Shown here: positions 22,835 to 31,889 of the stretch, one piece after another
Numbering within the stretch: position 1 is the first letter of the stretch
Layout of the letters: every line of letters starts with the position of its first letter
Source of the DNA: a virus
Reading direction: 5' to 3' (one strand)
Virus record (IMG/VR): IMGVR_UViG_3300047564_002270
Span: 62,001-126,000 of that record
DNA length: 64,000 nucleotides
Translations under genes and position numbers: made by a program
Notes under the pieces: generated by a model
Databases searched by the model: none
The model's input: the letters and a program-made list of their open reading frames with translations, nothing else
Told to the model about the DNA's origin: nothing

Positions 22835-24178
22835 ATGTCAAATCAACAGGTTAATGCTTCCGATATTAAAACATTTACTATCTTTCCTACCAATGGAGAT
22901 GATAAAGATAAAGGAGTTGATATTGTAGCCTTAATTCAAGAGTTGAAATATTATGAAAATGTTCTATCAAACTCATTATCTTTGAGTGTTATTGTTGCGG
23001 ATAGTGGAGGATTGGAACTTTATAAAGATAATATGATAGGTATTTTGGACGGAATACCTATTAGAGGTGGAGAAAGAGTTGCTATAGAATTTTCAGACTC
23101 TCAAGAGAAAGAAACTACTTTATCTTTTGGCACTCATAGTTTTTATATTAATAGGATTAAAAACGTTAATCCTGGAACATCCAATGATGTCTTTATTTTG
23201 GAATTATGCACAAGAGAATTTTTGGCAAATGAACAAGCCAGAGTTGTTAAAAGATATGATGGAAAAATATCTGACAGTATTAGAACAATACTGACTGACC
23301 CAAAAGGTCTGAAGACAAAGAAAAATTTGGATATCGATGCAACAGTTCTTCCATATAACTTTATAGGAAATGACAGAAAACCTTTCTATATTTGCACTTG
23401 GTTAGCATCTAAAAGTGTTCCAGAAGCATCCGGAAAAATTAATGGTGCTGCCGGTTATTTCTTTTTTGAAACATATGACGGATTTAAATTTAAATCGATT
23501 GATGTTTTACTTTCCCAACCACCAAAGGATAAGAAAAAATTTGTTTATACTAACGCACCAAATATAGAAGGACCAACAGATTATACTACAAAGATTACCT
23601 ATGTTTCTATTGAAAGAGATATGGATTTGCAACAAAATCTTTTGATGGGAACTTATGCAAATCGTAGTTTGTTCTTTGATTTTTATGCAATGGATTATGA
23701 AATAAGAAATTATAATTTAAAGAACGATCAGAAGGATAAAATTAAACCTGCAGAAGATAATATATTATTTGTTCCTGATGAATTTACACAAACTCCATCA
23801 AGATTTATGAATTTACTTCTGGATCTTGGAGCATTGCCATCTGGAGAAACGCCAGACAAACAACTTGAAACTTGGAAAAATAATCCCAAGCAACCTAACT
23901 TTGATGCACCTCAGACAATGGTTCAAGCAATTATGAGATATAATCAACTATATACAATTAAGACTAACATTGTTATTCCAGGTGATTTTAGTCTTAGGGC
24001 AGGTGATATAATTGAATGTGATTTTCCAGATCTGTCTAAAAAGAACAGTAAAGAGCCAAATAAAGAGACGAAAGGATTATATTTAATTGCCAGTTTATGT
24101 CATAGGATTACACCCAATGATACTTATACAAGTTTAACACTCGTTCGTGATTCGTTCAACAGCACTACCATCAAGTAA
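22835..24178 (+). CDS. 27: Baseplate hub protein gp27-like
   Basis: This 447-residue protein begins five bases after the hydrolase gene. It shows the gp27-type order: IKTFTIFPTNGDDKDKGVDI, ELKYYENVLSNSLSLSVIV, THSFYINRIKNVNP, and the late VIPGDFSLRAGDIIECDFPD segment typical of hub proteins. gp27 trimers form the hub that joins the tail tube to the gp5 spike. T4 gp27 is about 391 residues. The gp5-like gene lies just downstream, separated only by the CP12 gene. Confidence 0.82.
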   Translation: MSNQQVNASDIKTFTIFPTNGDDKDKGVDIVALIQELKYYENVLSNSLSLSVIVADSGGLELYKDNMIGILDGIPIRGGERVAIEFSDSQEKETTLSFGTHSFYINRIKNVNPGTSNDVFILELCTREFLANEQARVVKRYDGKISDSIRTILTDPKGLKTKKNLDIDATVLPYNFIGNDRKPFYICTWLASKSVPEASGKINGAAGYFFFETYDGFKFKSIDVLLSQPPKDKKKFVYTNAPNIEGPTDYTTKITYVSIERDMDLQQNLLMGTYANRSLFFDFYAMDYEIRNYNLKNDQKDKIKPAEDNILFVPDEFTQTPSRFMNLLLDLGALPSGETPDKQLETWKNNPKQPNFDAPQTMVQAIMRYNQLYTIKTNIVIPGDFSLRAGDIIECDFPDLSKKNSKEPNKETKGLYLIASLCHRITPNDTYTSLTLVRDSFNSTTIK

Positions 24179-24179
24179 A

Positions 24180-24395
24180 ATGGACAGAACACTTCAGCAA
24201 CATATTAATGATGATCTTGATGAATTAAATAACCCAACTACTAGTGGTCAACGCCGTCGTCATCTTGAAGAAGAAGTTGAGGCACTTGAACAGTATCAAG
24301 TAAATCATCCTGATGAAAATTATGATCCAACACCATTAGAGTTATATTGCGATTCTAACCCAAGTGCCTTAGAGTGTAGAGTATACGATGATTGA
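24180..24395 (+). CDS. cp12: CP12-like Calvin-cycle regulator
   Basis: The ATG at 24180 gives 71 residues; an in-frame ATG at 24147 would overlap gp27. The C-terminus LELYCDSNPSALECRVYDD is the CP12 tail, whose cysteine pair (C57, C66) forms the loop that binds GAPDH. The core helix (HLEEEVEALEQYQ) replaces the longer host core, and the N-terminal cysteine pair of long CP12 is absent. CP12 ties GAPDH and PRK into an inactive complex; phage CP12 is thought to shut the Calvin cycle and spare NADPH for dNTP synthesis. The gene lies between gp27 and gp5 and overlaps gp5 by 8 bases. Confidence 0.85.
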   Translation: MDRTLQQHINDDLDELNNPTTSGQRRRHLEEEVEALEQYQVNHPDENYDPTPLELYCDSNPSALECRVYDD

Positions 24396-27333
24396 ACAGG
24401 AATTATTTAAAAAACATTTTCTAGGTAGAGATGGATTTGTCTGGTGGGTCGGGCAGATTGCCGATGCCAAAATGTGGAAGACAAATCAACCTGGAAAAAG
24501 AACTTTAACTAATGCAGATCATAAAGGATTTGCTGAAAGATATAGAGTTCGTATTATGGGATACCATACTGCTGACAAAGAAGCATTAAAAGATAATGAT
24601 CTTCCTTGGGCAACAATAATGTATCCCGTGACTGCAGGTTCTGGAGGAGCAACAGCATCTGAGTCGGCCCAACTTAGACAAGGAACTTTTGTCTTTGGTT
24701 TCTTTATGGATGGTGAAGATGGGCAAGTTCCCGTCATTATGGGAGTTCTTGGGTATAATGAATATACCACAGTAATGCGTAATGTTCCTCCAGTTCCTTT
24801 TCTTCCTTTTGATGGATATGAAAAATTAGATAGAAGATCTCAGCAGGCAATTAAAGAAAAAAAGGAAAAGGTTCAGGCAACTCAAGTAAAACCACCAGGA
24901 AGAACTCCTGTAGATCCACAACCAACAATTCAACAATCAACAGTAGGTCAAAATCAATCTAATCATTCTGCTCAAGAAGAGTCTCAAAAGAAAGAAGGAA
25001 ATATTCCAACACCTGAAGCAAAACCAAGACGTGATGGTCCCAATCAAATTAAAGGATTGCAAATTGATATTCGTAATCTAGTTCAAAAAGTAGAATTAAT
25101 TACAAGAGATCTTTCAAAATTTGGAACAGAACAAAAAGGATTAATTAATAAGTATTCCGAAAAAATACAAAAGGCAATGGATGAGGCAACTAAGTTTGTC
25201 TCAGAAAAAGTTAAGTGGATCGTTAAAGAATTAAGAAAAAATACTGTAGAGAGAGTTAATAATGCAGTAAAAGATACTTATTATTTCTTTTTCCCAAACG
25301 AAAGACCTAAAGTAAAAGCAGCACAGGATAAAGCATTAAATAAAATTTCCTGTGTCTTTGATAAAGTAGTTAAGGGTCTGTTTGGTTTAGTTGGAAAATT
25401 CTTAGGATCACTCGTTAGTAAAATTGTAAATGTTGCTGCTTGTGTGATTGAAAATTTTGTTGGTGGTTTGGTTGGGAAAATAGCAGGATTTCTTTCTGGT
25501 GCTCTTGATAATATTTTAACACCTTTAAATTCTCTACTTGGGTTAGTTTCAAGTATAGGTGCAGTGGGAAATTCTTTAAAAGGATTTAGTGGATTTAAAA
25601 TCGATGCCGTTGCAAATGTTTTTGAGTCAGTTAAATCTTTACGTGGTTTCTTTAGTTGTGAAACAAAACCAGTTTCTCAGGTCACTGACCAATGGAGTAT
25701 ATGGCAGGGGGCAGGTGATAATGGAGAGTCTCTTGCAAAATTAAAGTCAGTATTCGATAAAGCAAAGTCAGTTGGAAGTCAAGCAGTTAGTGCAGTAAAT
25801 CAAGTTACTTCACTTGGAGATTCTATTGGAAGTTCATTAAAGAGTTTAGATTTTTCAGATTTATTTGAGGATACTTGTAATGTTGGCGCAATCTTATGTG
25901 GTCCACCGAAGGTTTCCTTTTTTGGAGGTGGAGGTTTTGGGGCAGCAGCAAATGCTATTGTAAGTGCATCTGGGGATATTATTGGAGTTGATATGATTAG
26001 TCCTGGATCTGGTTATATTGATGCTCCTTTTGTTTCTTTTAGCGACCCTTGCGGAAAGGGTAGGGGTGCAGTAGGAAAAGTAGTTTTGAATAACTTTAAT
26101 AAAGGTGGATCCGGAACAGGACTTGGTTTAGATTCTACTCTAGTTAACTTAGCTAATCAAAATAATTTTTGGTCAGGAGACGAAAATCTAGCATTGTTTG
26201 ATCAGATTTCAAATTCAACTAATTTGGATCCAAATTCTTCAGCAGGAGGAACTGGAACTGACGGAACTGGAACTGGAACTGACGGAACTGGAACTGACGG
26301 AACTGGCGGAACTGGAACTCCAAATAATGATAATATTATTGGAGTCCCTATAGAAATATCTTTAGGTTCTTCTGGAATTGATTATGAAAATTCTTCAAAT
26401 GTTTCCACAATAGGAGGATCCGGAACTGGATTGACAGTCAATATAGAAACTGAGGATGATATTAATCTGGACGAAGATGATGCAATAGGTGGAGCAATTG
26501 TTAGTATTTCGATTTATGATCCTGGAGTTGATTATAAGGTCGGAGATATTGTAAGTATTGAAGGTGGTAGTGGAGGAACATTCAGAATTGATAAAGTTGA
26601 AGGTCCAGCATCTGGGATTGCTGTAAATTCTCAGACTCCATCTGCAGGGGGGATAGCGAGAGTTATTATTATAGATCCTGGAACTGGATATTTACCCGCC
26701 CCCGATGGTGATACTGGTGGGGAAGGAAGAATATGGAAAACAAAAGATCAAACAGAAGTGAGGAGATCGACTTTAGATTATGATAGACCTTACGATCCTG
26801 GTCAAACTATTAATTTAAATCCAGGAGATACAGTTAATCTTCCAATAGGATCTTCGGAAACTATTTCTGATGTAAATGGAAATATTCTGGAAGTTATTCC
26901 CGGTGGAGTTCCATATACTGTTTCCAATTCGGGGACAATTACTGCTCCTGTTGGAATTCAAACCTCTATTATACCAGAATCTCCTACGTTATCTAACGGT
27001 CAATATCCTGTCGTATTGGAACTTGAAGAAGTTTATGTGAAAAATTCTGGGTTTGAGTATAACCCAGAAGATAAAATTGTTATGGAACCAAATCTAGGTG
27101 CAATTTTAGAACCAATTTTTAATGATGTTGGATCCTTACTTGGAGTCAATATTATAAGAGGTGCAGAAGGATTTACTGAGATGCCTGAAATTTATATTGA
27201 AACTGAAACTGGTTATAATGCAGAATTGGTTCCAGTATTCAAGGTAAATAGAGTTGGAGATAATATTGATGTTATGCGTCCTTCCTTGGGAGAGAAAGTA
27301 ATTTCAGTTATTGATTGTGTAGGTAAATTCTAA
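24388..27333 (+). CDS. 5: Baseplate hub gp5-like protein without lysozyme
   Basis: This is a 981-residue protein. Residues 1-140 match the gp5 OB-fold: GRDGFVWWVGQIADAKMWKT, YRVRIMGYHT, LPWATIMYPVTAGSG, and a FGFFMDGEDGQVPVIMGVLG end. After this comes a helical, Gln/Lys-rich region (about 180-300) and hydrophobic helices (about 310-400). From 510 on there are glycine-rich modules with repeated PGSGYIDAPFVSF-type units (also DPGVDYKVGDIVSI, DPGTGYLPAP), and a Gly/Thr/Asp repeat near 625-645. No T4-type lysozyme motif is seen, unlike T4 gp5. The wall-degrading role may sit on the 1415-residue neighbour. The C-terminal spike appears to be a separate gene next door. Confidence 0.78.
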   Translation: MIEQELFKKHFLGRDGFVWWVGQIADAKMWKTNQPGKRTLTNADHKGFAERYRVRIMGYHTADKEALKDNDLPWATIMYPVTAGSGGATASESAQLRQGTFVFGFFMDGEDGQVPVIMGVLGYNEYTTVMRNVPPVPFLPFDGYEKLDRRSQQAIKEKKEKVQATQVKPPGRTPVDPQPTIQQSTVGQNQSNHSAQEESQKKEGNIPTPEAKPRRDGPNQIKGLQIDIRNLVQKVELITRDLSKFGTEQKGLINKYSEKIQKAMDEATKFVSEKVKWIVKELRKNTVERVNNAVKDTYYFFFPNERPKVKAAQDKALNKISCVFDKVVKGLFGLVGKFLGSLVSKIVNVAACVIENFVGGLVGKIAGFLSGALDNILTPLNSLLGLVSSIGAVGNSLKGFSGFKIDAVANVFESVKSLRGFFSCETKPVSQVTDQWSIWQGAGDNGESLAKLKSVFDKAKSVGSQAVSAVNQVTSLGDSIGSSLKSLDFSDLFEDTCNVGAILCGPPKVSFFGGGGFGAAANAIVSASGDIIGVDMISPGSGYIDAPFVSFSDPCGKGRGAVGKVVLNNFNKGGSGTGLGLDSTLVNLANQNNFWSGDENLALFDQISNSTNLDPNSSAGGTGTDGTGTGTDGTGTDGTGGTGTPNNDNIIGVPIEISLGSSGIDYENSSNVSTIGGSGTGLTVNIETEDDINLDEDDAIGGAIVSISIYDPGVDYKVGDIVSIEGGSGGTFRIDKVEGPASGIAVNSQTPSAGGIARVIIIDPGTGYLPAPDGDTGGEGRIWKTKDQTEVRRSTLDYDRPYDPGQTINLNPGDTVNLPIGSSETISDVNGNILEVIPGGVPYTVSNSGTITAPVGIQTSIIPESPTLSNGQYPVVLELEEVYVKNSGFEYNPEDKIVMEPNLGAILEPIFNDVGSLLGVNIIRGAEGFTEMPEIYIETETGYNAELVPVFKVNRVGDNIDVMRPSLGEKVISVIDCVGKF

Positions 27334-27917
27334 TGGCAGAAAAGAAAAATTATCACGCCCATAGAAAAGGGACAAAGGATAGCGAAACTAAGAGAGGACA
27401 TATTCATAACGATAATGTTCTATCTGCTTATATGGTTCGTAGTGGATATGACTATCGACATTATATGACAATGGATGCAGATGCTCATAGAACTGGATGG
27501 ACGATCCTCAGATGCCCTGGAGCATTTAATGTTAAGGCAGGTGATGATATTCCATATAATTCAAATTCAATTTATTTTGAAGCAATTAATGGTGATATTG
27601 TTTTAAAAGCAAAAAATGGAAGAATTAAACTTGATGCTGAAAATATACAATTGATTGCTAAAGGCGGTAGTAATAAAACTGGAACAATTCTTTTAGAGTC
27701 TAACGAAGATATTACATTAAACTCTAAGAATATTAGATTGAATGCTGACTCTGTCTGTAAGTTCTTTTCTTCTGGATCGATGCAAATAGTAGCAGATGCT
27801 TCTATGGACATTTATGCAGGTCTAGCTGATTGTGCTACAGGAGCTTGTAAAATTAAAAAATCTAAATATCCATCTAAAATTGCAAAGATACATAATAAAG
27901 GAAACTTTGTAGTTTAA
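27333..27917 (+). CDS. Beta-helix spike-like protein
   Basis: This 194-residue protein is coupled to gp5 by a TAATG overlap. It begins with a His-rich part (NYHAHRKGTKDSETKRGHIH). Residues 85-150 have short repeating strands (YFEAINGDIVLKAKNGRIKL, IQLIAKGG, LLESNEDITLNS), the pattern of the triple-stranded beta-helix found at the C-terminus of T4 gp5 and VgrG. The tail has four cysteines (VCKFF, ADCATGACK). It likely forms or caps the membrane-piercing spike that in T4 is fused to gp5. Confidence 0.6.
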   Translation: MAEKKNYHAHRKGTKDSETKRGHIHNDNVLSAYMVRSGYDYRHYMTMDADAHRTGWTILRCPGAFNVKAGDDIPYNSNSIYFEAINGDIVLKAKNGRIKLDAENIQLIAKGGSNKTGTILLESNEDITLNSKNIRLNADSVCKFFSSGSMQIVADASMDIYAGLADCATGACKIKKSKYPSKIAKIHNKGNFVV

Positions 27918-27925
27918 TATAGAAA

Positions 27926-28714
27926 ATGGCATTTTCTTTCGATGATATTGCTATAGGAAAAAGATTTTTCCTTGGATTTGGAAAACCTGAAATTTTAGGA
28001 AGAGGTCCAGCAGAAATTCGTGGATCTATGTTTGCTGAAGGTCCTGCTATTTTTGGGAACGCTACAGCATTTCCTTCTATTTGGGCAACTGTAATGATTG
28101 GCCCAAATAAGAATAGAGATTCACCCCCCTGCGTAATTCCTGGAAATTTAGCTGCTTGTGGAGGAGTCAATAATTCTCCATACTCTCTTGCAGTCAAAGG
28201 AAATGCTGCTATTTTTAATCATTTAGATGTTTCCAGAAATATTACTGCAGGAACTAATATTTTCGCAGGGGGCAATATTAGAGCACAGGGTGATGTTGTT
28301 TCTCATTGTGGTGGACATCGTTTATCTAATAAGAAAAACTTTGATATTCCCCATCCATCAAAAGAAGGTTGGAGACTGAGACACACTTGTCCAGAAAGTC
28401 CTTCCAATGATGTTTATATTCGAGGTAGAGTTAAAAATAAAACCACAATCGAACTTCCAGAATACTGGAAAGATTTTGTAGATACTAAAAATATCACAGT
28501 TACATTGACTCCAATTGGTTCTCACCAAAGTGTAATCGTAAAGAGTTGGGATAATGAAAAAGTTTATCTCCAATCAAATGGTGGTTTGCCAATTGATTGT
28601 TTCTACACAATCTATGCAGAAAGAGTTGATGGTGACAAACTCATTCCCGAATATGAAGGATTGACGCCTGATGAATATCCAGGAGATAATGGTGAATATA
28701 ATATTAATACTTGA
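27926..28714 (+). CDS. Conserved virion structural protein, baseplate region
   Basis: This 262-residue protein follows the spike gene. The first half is Gly/Ala-rich with beta repeats (GSMFAEGPAIFGNATAFPSI). The second half has NFDIPHPSKEGWRLRHTCPE followed by a beta-sheet domain (TVTLTPIGSHQSVIVKSW). Relatives of the second half are common in cyanophage and cyanobacterial tail or fibre genes, where it appears near the distal end. Its exact place in the particle is unknown. Confidence 0.6.
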   Translation: MAFSFDDIAIGKRFFLGFGKPEILGRGPAEIRGSMFAEGPAIFGNATAFPSIWATVMIGPNKNRDSPPCVIPGNLAACGGVNNSPYSLAVKGNAAIFNHLDVSRNITAGTNIFAGGNIRAQGDVVSHCGGHRLSNKKNFDIPHPSKEGWRLRHTCPESPSNDVYIRGRVKNKTTIELPEYWKDFVDTKNITVTLTPIGSHQSVIVKSWDNEKVYLQSNGGLPIDCFYTIYAERVDGDKLIPEYEGLTPDEYPGDNGEYNINT

Positions 28715-28717
28715 TTT

Positions 28718-29386
28718 ATGAAGATCCACGAAGTTTTTCCCATAGTTGTTGCCCAAGACGAAATAGACGTTCATCAAGAATTTAAAACCAAATACTTTGA
28801 AGAACTTAAAACTCTTTGGTTTAATGGATATGAAAATGAGACTCCCGAAAACTCCGGGAGATGTGCTCTTCATTTAAATCCAAACTATAAATTTTTCTTT
28901 GAGTCATTAAAAAGATCTGTTACTAAGTATCTTGATTTGATGGAAGTTGATTCCCATAAATTAAGTTTTCATATTACTAAATCTTGGATTGGATATCATA
29001 ATAAAGATATACCTCAATTAAAACCACATACTCATAATGCATCTGATATTTCTTTTTGTTATTATATTTCTTCCGATCAATCTTCGGATAAATTCTGTGT
29101 TCATAACAAAGAAAACTTGAATGAGGTTTCAGATGCACTCTTTGAAACCAGTAATAAATATAATTTGATTAGGAAGTTTAATCGATACAACTGTGATTAT
29201 TATACAATTACCCCTCACGAAGGAACGGTTGTTATATTTCCCAGTAAATTAATTCACTCAACTTTAAAGAAGGATAATTTAACTGATAGATATGTAATAG
29301 CAGGTGACATTAAACTCTGTTTAAAAGAAGAATATAAATTATATCATCAGACACTGCCTCACCCAAATCAATGGTTGTCATTTTAA
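28718..29386 (+). CDS. 2OG-Fe(II) oxygenase
   Basis: This 222-residue protein has the double-stranded beta-helix signature: KPHTHNASDISFCYYIS (H104 or H106 and D110 as iron ligands), H180 in FPSKLIHSTLK, and R191 in DRYVIAGDI for 2-oxoglutarate. The TPHEGTVVIFPS segment precedes the distal histidine. Such oxygenases hydroxylate proteins, nucleobases or small molecules, and the substrate here is not indicated. Cyanophages often carry several. It sits between baseplate and fibre genes. Confidence 0.82.
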   Translation: MKIHEVFPIVVAQDEIDVHQEFKTKYFEELKTLWFNGYENETPENSGRCALHLNPNYKFFFESLKRSVTKYLDLMEVDSHKLSFHITKSWIGYHNKDIPQLKPHTHNASDISFCYYISSDQSSDKFCVHNKENLNEVSDALFETSNKYNLIRKFNRYNCDYYTITPHEGTVVIFPSKLIHSTLKKDNLTDRYVIAGDIKLCLKEEYKLYHQTLPHPNQWLSF

Positions 29387-29397
29387 GGAATTAAATT

Positions 29398-31887
29398 ATG
29401 AATGAAGAAGAATATCTTGCTATGCTATTGGAACAACAACTTGTTCCAGAAGATGCTCCCCCCGATCCACTACCGGCAGCAACACAGGATGTCTTCTTTA
29501 ATGTTGACAATGAGACAGGAACTGTCGGAATAGGAACTTCTCAAGCAGTCAATGCAAGAGTTCATATTGTATCTAGAGATCCTTTTCCTGCAGTTAGAAT
29601 CATTCAAAAGGGGACTGGAGATGTTCTTTTAATTGATAATAAAGATCTTGCAGATCAGAATGATCCTCCCACTACACCATACTTTAATATTAAAAATGAT
29701 GGAAGAATTGGTGTAGGAACAACAGTTCCATTAGCAGAAATGCATCTTGTCACTGAAGGTGAGGGTGATATTCTAATTGGTGGTGTCATAGGAACAGGAC
29801 CTTTAGTTTCTCCTACAGACTCTGGCATATTCTTTTCTGGATTAGGTAACACAGTTTCTTCAGGTCTTTTTACCGAAGTTGATGGGTTGTTAGTTGATCT
29901 CGCAGCAAACGTAGAACAAGTTGGAACCGTAGATACAAGTCGAGTTGGTGGAATTATTCGACTGGATACTCGTAAAGAAGGTGAATACAGTTCAGACCTT
30001 GGAGATTATAATAGCTTTACGCTCAAAGGGTATCCGATTGGACTGGGAACTACAGGAGAATATAATGTCTTAACCGCAAATCTTGATACTGCAGACATTC
30101 ATATTGCGCCTGTGAAGGGTGAAGTGTATGTAGGTGCATATTCTTCTACTACATCTCTTGGAATTGCAACGGATATTATTGATGAACAATATCGTTTTTA
30201 TGTAAATGGCAATGCTGGAATTGCAGGAACATTATCTCTTCCAGATGATTCTAAAATAACTGTCGGAGTCTCAAGTGATCTTTCAATATATCATGATCCA
30301 GTAACAAACAATAGTTATATACTTGAAAATAATACAACGGGTAACTTAGTAATTGCTGGTGATAATATTGAGTTTAAAGATACTTCATTAACAGAAAATT
30401 ACGCAGTCTTTACAACTAATGGTGCAGTAGAACTATACTATGATAATGTTAAGAAACTTGAGACAACTGCAGATGGTGTCTTTATTGGTGCTCTAGGATT
30501 TTCAACGACTGGAATTATAAGTGGACCTCAAGAAATTATAATCGATCCTGCAGTTGTTGGTGATGATACTGGAATTGTAAGAATTAAAGGGGACCTCTAT
30601 GTAGATGGTGGAACCACACAGATCTATTCTAGCGTTGTTATGATTGCCGATGCTAGAGTTGGAATTGCGACTACAATATCTGATAGTTTTTTACTAAATG
30701 ATGCTGGAATTGAAATTGGTATTGGAGCAAGTCAGAAGAGATTTGCGTATAATTATATAACCGATTCTTTAAGATCCTCAGAAAATATTAATATTTTCCC
30801 AATTGATAAGGTATATAAAATAGACGGAAATACTGTTCTGAGTATATCGACAGTCGGATCTTCTGTTACAACTTCTTCTTTGGAAGAAGTAGGAATCTTG
30901 CAAAGGTTGAGAGTTAGTGGTCTATCCACTCTAAATGACCTTTATGTGAGTGGAGTGGCTACTGTTCCTAATCTTAATGTTACTAATTTAAATCTACCTT
31001 CTGGAATAGCAACGATTGGTTATGCAACTATTACTGCAGCAAATATAGGTGTTGCTACGATTGGGTTTGGTTCAGTTCAAAATTTAATTGTTCCTACAAC
31101 TGGAATTGCAACAATTGGAATTGCAACAATTGGAATTGCAACAATTGATAATGCAAGAATTACAAATCTTGCTTTAGGAACTACTGATGGGTCTCCATTA
31201 GGTCAAGTTGGAATTTTGACAATTGCAGCACTGTCCCCATTTGGTCAATTTGGTGGTGGTTTTATTGGTTCTGAAGCTCAGGTTTTAATCGCAACTGGAA
31301 GCACATATTTTAACAACACTGGAATTGGTATAAGTTGGTCAGAATTTTCTCTTTCTGCTATTGGAGGAACTACTGGTATTGCTATCACAGCAGTTGACCC
31401 CCTTACAGATACTAGAGAATTTTATTTACCCGGAGTTCCTACTGAAGATGTAGATGGAGCGTTGAGTGGAGTTGCTATTGCGGCAACAATGTATGCGGGG
31501 GGATTGAAATATAGCCCATCAACTAGAACATTATCTGATTTAAATGGTAATTTCAGAGCAATTCCTCCAAGAGATCCAATACCAGAAGCAGCTCCTGCAG
31601 CTATTACATCAGCAGATGTCGGTAAATCTAGAATAGTTCTTAGTAATATTACTATACAGAATGGAGATTTTCAAGTCGGAGATGCAGTTACAATCGTAAA
31701 TAGAAATACTGTCACAATCAGTATTTTGACCGGAGGATCTACTCTCATTTTAGGTGCTCAAAATAGTAATACATCATCAAATAGAAACTTATCTAGAAAT
31801 GGTATTGCGACTTTATTATGTGTGGATAGGCAAGCCTCTGGTCCAGGGTTTACTAATACATTTTTAATTTCTGGAGTTGGTCTATAA
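29398..31887 (+). CDS. Tail fibre-like structural protein
   Basis: This 829-residue protein starts with an acidic helix (MNEEEYLAMLLEQQLVPED). Beta-rich fibre repeats follow: GTVGIGTS, RIGVGTTVPLAEMHL and later the tandem GIATIGIATIGIATID (about 565-585). The C-terminal 90 residues (NRNLSRNGIATLLCVD and ISGVGL) match the end of the collagen-like protein at 52446. This suggests a shared trimerisation or attachment cap. There is no enzyme motif. It is likely part of a short or side fibre. Confidence 0.65.
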   Translation: MNEEEYLAMLLEQQLVPEDAPPDPLPAATQDVFFNVDNETGTVGIGTSQAVNARVHIVSRDPFPAVRIIQKGTGDVLLIDNKDLADQNDPPTTPYFNIKNDGRIGVGTTVPLAEMHLVTEGEGDILIGGVIGTGPLVSPTDSGIFFSGLGNTVSSGLFTEVDGLLVDLAANVEQVGTVDTSRVGGIIRLDTRKEGEYSSDLGDYNSFTLKGYPIGLGTTGEYNVLTANLDTADIHIAPVKGEVYVGAYSSTTSLGIATDIIDEQYRFYVNGNAGIAGTLSLPDDSKITVGVSSDLSIYHDPVTNNSYILENNTTGNLVIAGDNIEFKDTSLTENYAVFTTNGAVELYYDNVKKLETTADGVFIGALGFSTTGIISGPQEIIIDPAVVGDDTGIVRIKGDLYVDGGTTQIYSSVVMIADARVGIATTISDSFLLNDAGIEIGIGASQKRFAYNYITDSLRSSENINIFPIDKVYKIDGNTVLSISTVGSSVTTSSLEEVGILQRLRVSGLSTLNDLYVSGVATVPNLNVTNLNLPSGIATIGYATITAANIGVATIGFGSVQNLIVPTTGIATIGIATIGIATIDNARITNLALGTTDGSPLGQVGILTIAALSPFGQFGGGFIGSEAQVLIATGSTYFNNTGIGISWSEFSLSAIGGTTGIAITAVDPLTDTREFYLPGVPTEDVDGALSGVAIAATMYAGGLKYSPSTRTLSDLNGNFRAIPPRDPIPEAAPAAITSADVGKSRIVLSNITIQNGDFQVGDAVTIVNRNTVTISILTGGSTLILGAQNSNTSSNRNLSRNGIATLLCVDRQASGPGFTNTFLISGVGL

Positions 31888-31889
31888 TT

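Noticed and set aside
24388-27333. T4-type lysozyme domain in gp5
   Set aside because: I looked for it after the OB-fold because T4 gp5 has one, but no lysozyme-like catalytic pattern is visible, so none is claimed.
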